Shown here: one piece after another, positions 63,703-64,000 of the stretch
How positions within the stretch are numbered: position 1 is the stretch's first letter
Layout of the letters: each line of letters starts with the position of its first letter
DNA from: Methylobacterium nonmethylotrophicum
Lineage (GTDB): Bacteria > Pseudomonadota > Alphaproteobacteria > Rhizobiales > Beijerinckiaceae
Direction of reading: 5' to 3'
NCBI RefSeq assembly: GCF_004745635.1
Contig: NZ_SRLB01000005.1
Coordinates: 1 to 64,000 of the forward strand
DNA: 64,000 nt
Program-made: the position numbers and the translations under genes
The notes under the pieces: generated by a model
What the model was told of the DNA's origin: nothing
The model's input: the letters and a program-made list of their open reading frames with translations, nothing else
Database searches by the model: none

Positions 63703-64000
63703 TCACCCCCGCGCCGGAAACCCCTCCTCGAACCGCACCGCCTCGCCGCGCGACGGCTCCGTGAGCGTACCCTCCCACATCACCGCCTGCCCCCGCACCA
63801 CGGTGCCGACCGGCCAGCCGGTCACCGCGCGGCCGTCATGGGGCGTCCAGCCGCACTTGGAGGCGATCCAGGCGTTGGTGATGGTCTCGCGGCGCTTCAG
63901 GTCCACCACCGTCACGTCGGCGTCGTAGCCCACCGCCAGGCGGCCCTTCCGGGCGATGCCGAAGATGCGCTTCGGGCCGGCGCTGGTGAGGTCCACGAAG
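63703..64000 (-). CDS. Dihydroorotase (COG0044 type), C-terminal part
   Basis: The last 98 or so residues of an amidohydrolase whose N-terminus lies beyond the window. The visible part has FVDLTSAGPKRIFGIARKGR, then GYDADVTVVDLKRRETITNA, WIASKCGWTPHDGR and VTGWPVGTVVRGQAVMWEG, the standard end of dihydroorotase in this group. The enzyme closes the dihydroorotate ring in pyrimidine synthesis. Its metal ligands are outside the window, so an inactive PyrC-like paralogue cannot be excluded. It is transcribed towards the repeat cluster. Confidence 0.85.
   Translation of the reverse strand, partial: FVDLTSAGPKRIFGIARKGRLAVGYDADVTVVDLKRRETITNAWIASKCGWTPHDGRAVTGWPVGTVVRGQAVMWEGTLTEPSRGEAVRFEEGFPARG

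Overview
The window is high-GC DNA that most resembles Methylobacterium/Methylorubrum or a close relative (Alphaproteobacteria, Hyphomicrobiales). This is inferred from the overall GC-rich codon use, the secG-pyrG pair, SapC-like and IalB-like proteins, and the type of intergenic palindromic repeats. No species can be named from the sequence alone.

Layout. (1) 0-5.9 kb is an accessory, partly decaying stretch. It holds a LysR regulator, a metallo-beta-lactamase-fold hydrolase with a 159-bp MITE-like element directly upstream, an FrsA-like alpha/beta hydrolase broken by an in-frame TGA, an AraC-type remnant, an SDR oxidoreductase and about 1.1 kb without a convincing gene. (2) 5.9-9.2 kb holds an apparently intact solo cas3 with no other cas gene beside it, followed by a single 29-nt unit built like a type I-E CRISPR repeat and two more degenerate look-alikes. 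(3) 9.2-12.6 kb is small-molecule metabolism and regulation: an NTF2-like protein and an isochorismatase-type hydrolase divergent from a LysR gene, then a GntR/FCD regulator. (4) 12.6-44.8 kb is a two-partner secretion (type Vb) locus. A TpsB transporter and an AraC regulator lie on the minus strand, divergent from a giant TpsA exoprotein gene of 26.4 kb (about 8,813 codons). That gene is followed by a SapC-family gene and an IalB-family gene that overlap by ATGA. (5) 45.2-60.5 kb is a surface polysaccharide cluster: two DegT/DnrJ aminotransferases, a Gfo/Idh/MocA dehydrogenase and a hexapeptide acyltransferase in one tightly overlapping minus-strand operon; a WecG/TagA glycosyltransferase; GT4, GT2 and GT14 glycosyltransferases; a NeuD/PglD-like acyltransferase; a Wzx-type flippase; and two exported or envelope proteins of unclear role. 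(6) 60.7-64 kb is core genome: pyrG, secG, a dense cluster of intergenic inverted repeats, and the C-terminus of a dihydroorotase running off the window.

How the genes fit together. TpsB should translocate TpsA through the outer membrane. TpsA has a signal peptide, a TPS domain with the NPNGI motif, about twelve 1.5-1.8 kb GLUG-containing modules, a stalk of YDG and MBG modules, and a C-terminal CX6C pair. By eye these are the only cysteines of the translated protein, which recalls the HMW1-type disulfide anchor. The neighbouring polysaccharide cluster would build and export a glycan with amino sugars, so about 45 kb of the window is devoted to the cell surface. The most notable points are the size and mosaic build of TpsA, a perfect 750-bp internal duplication in its stalk, the tpsA-sapC-ialB gene order, and the stranded cas3 with its CRISPR remnant.
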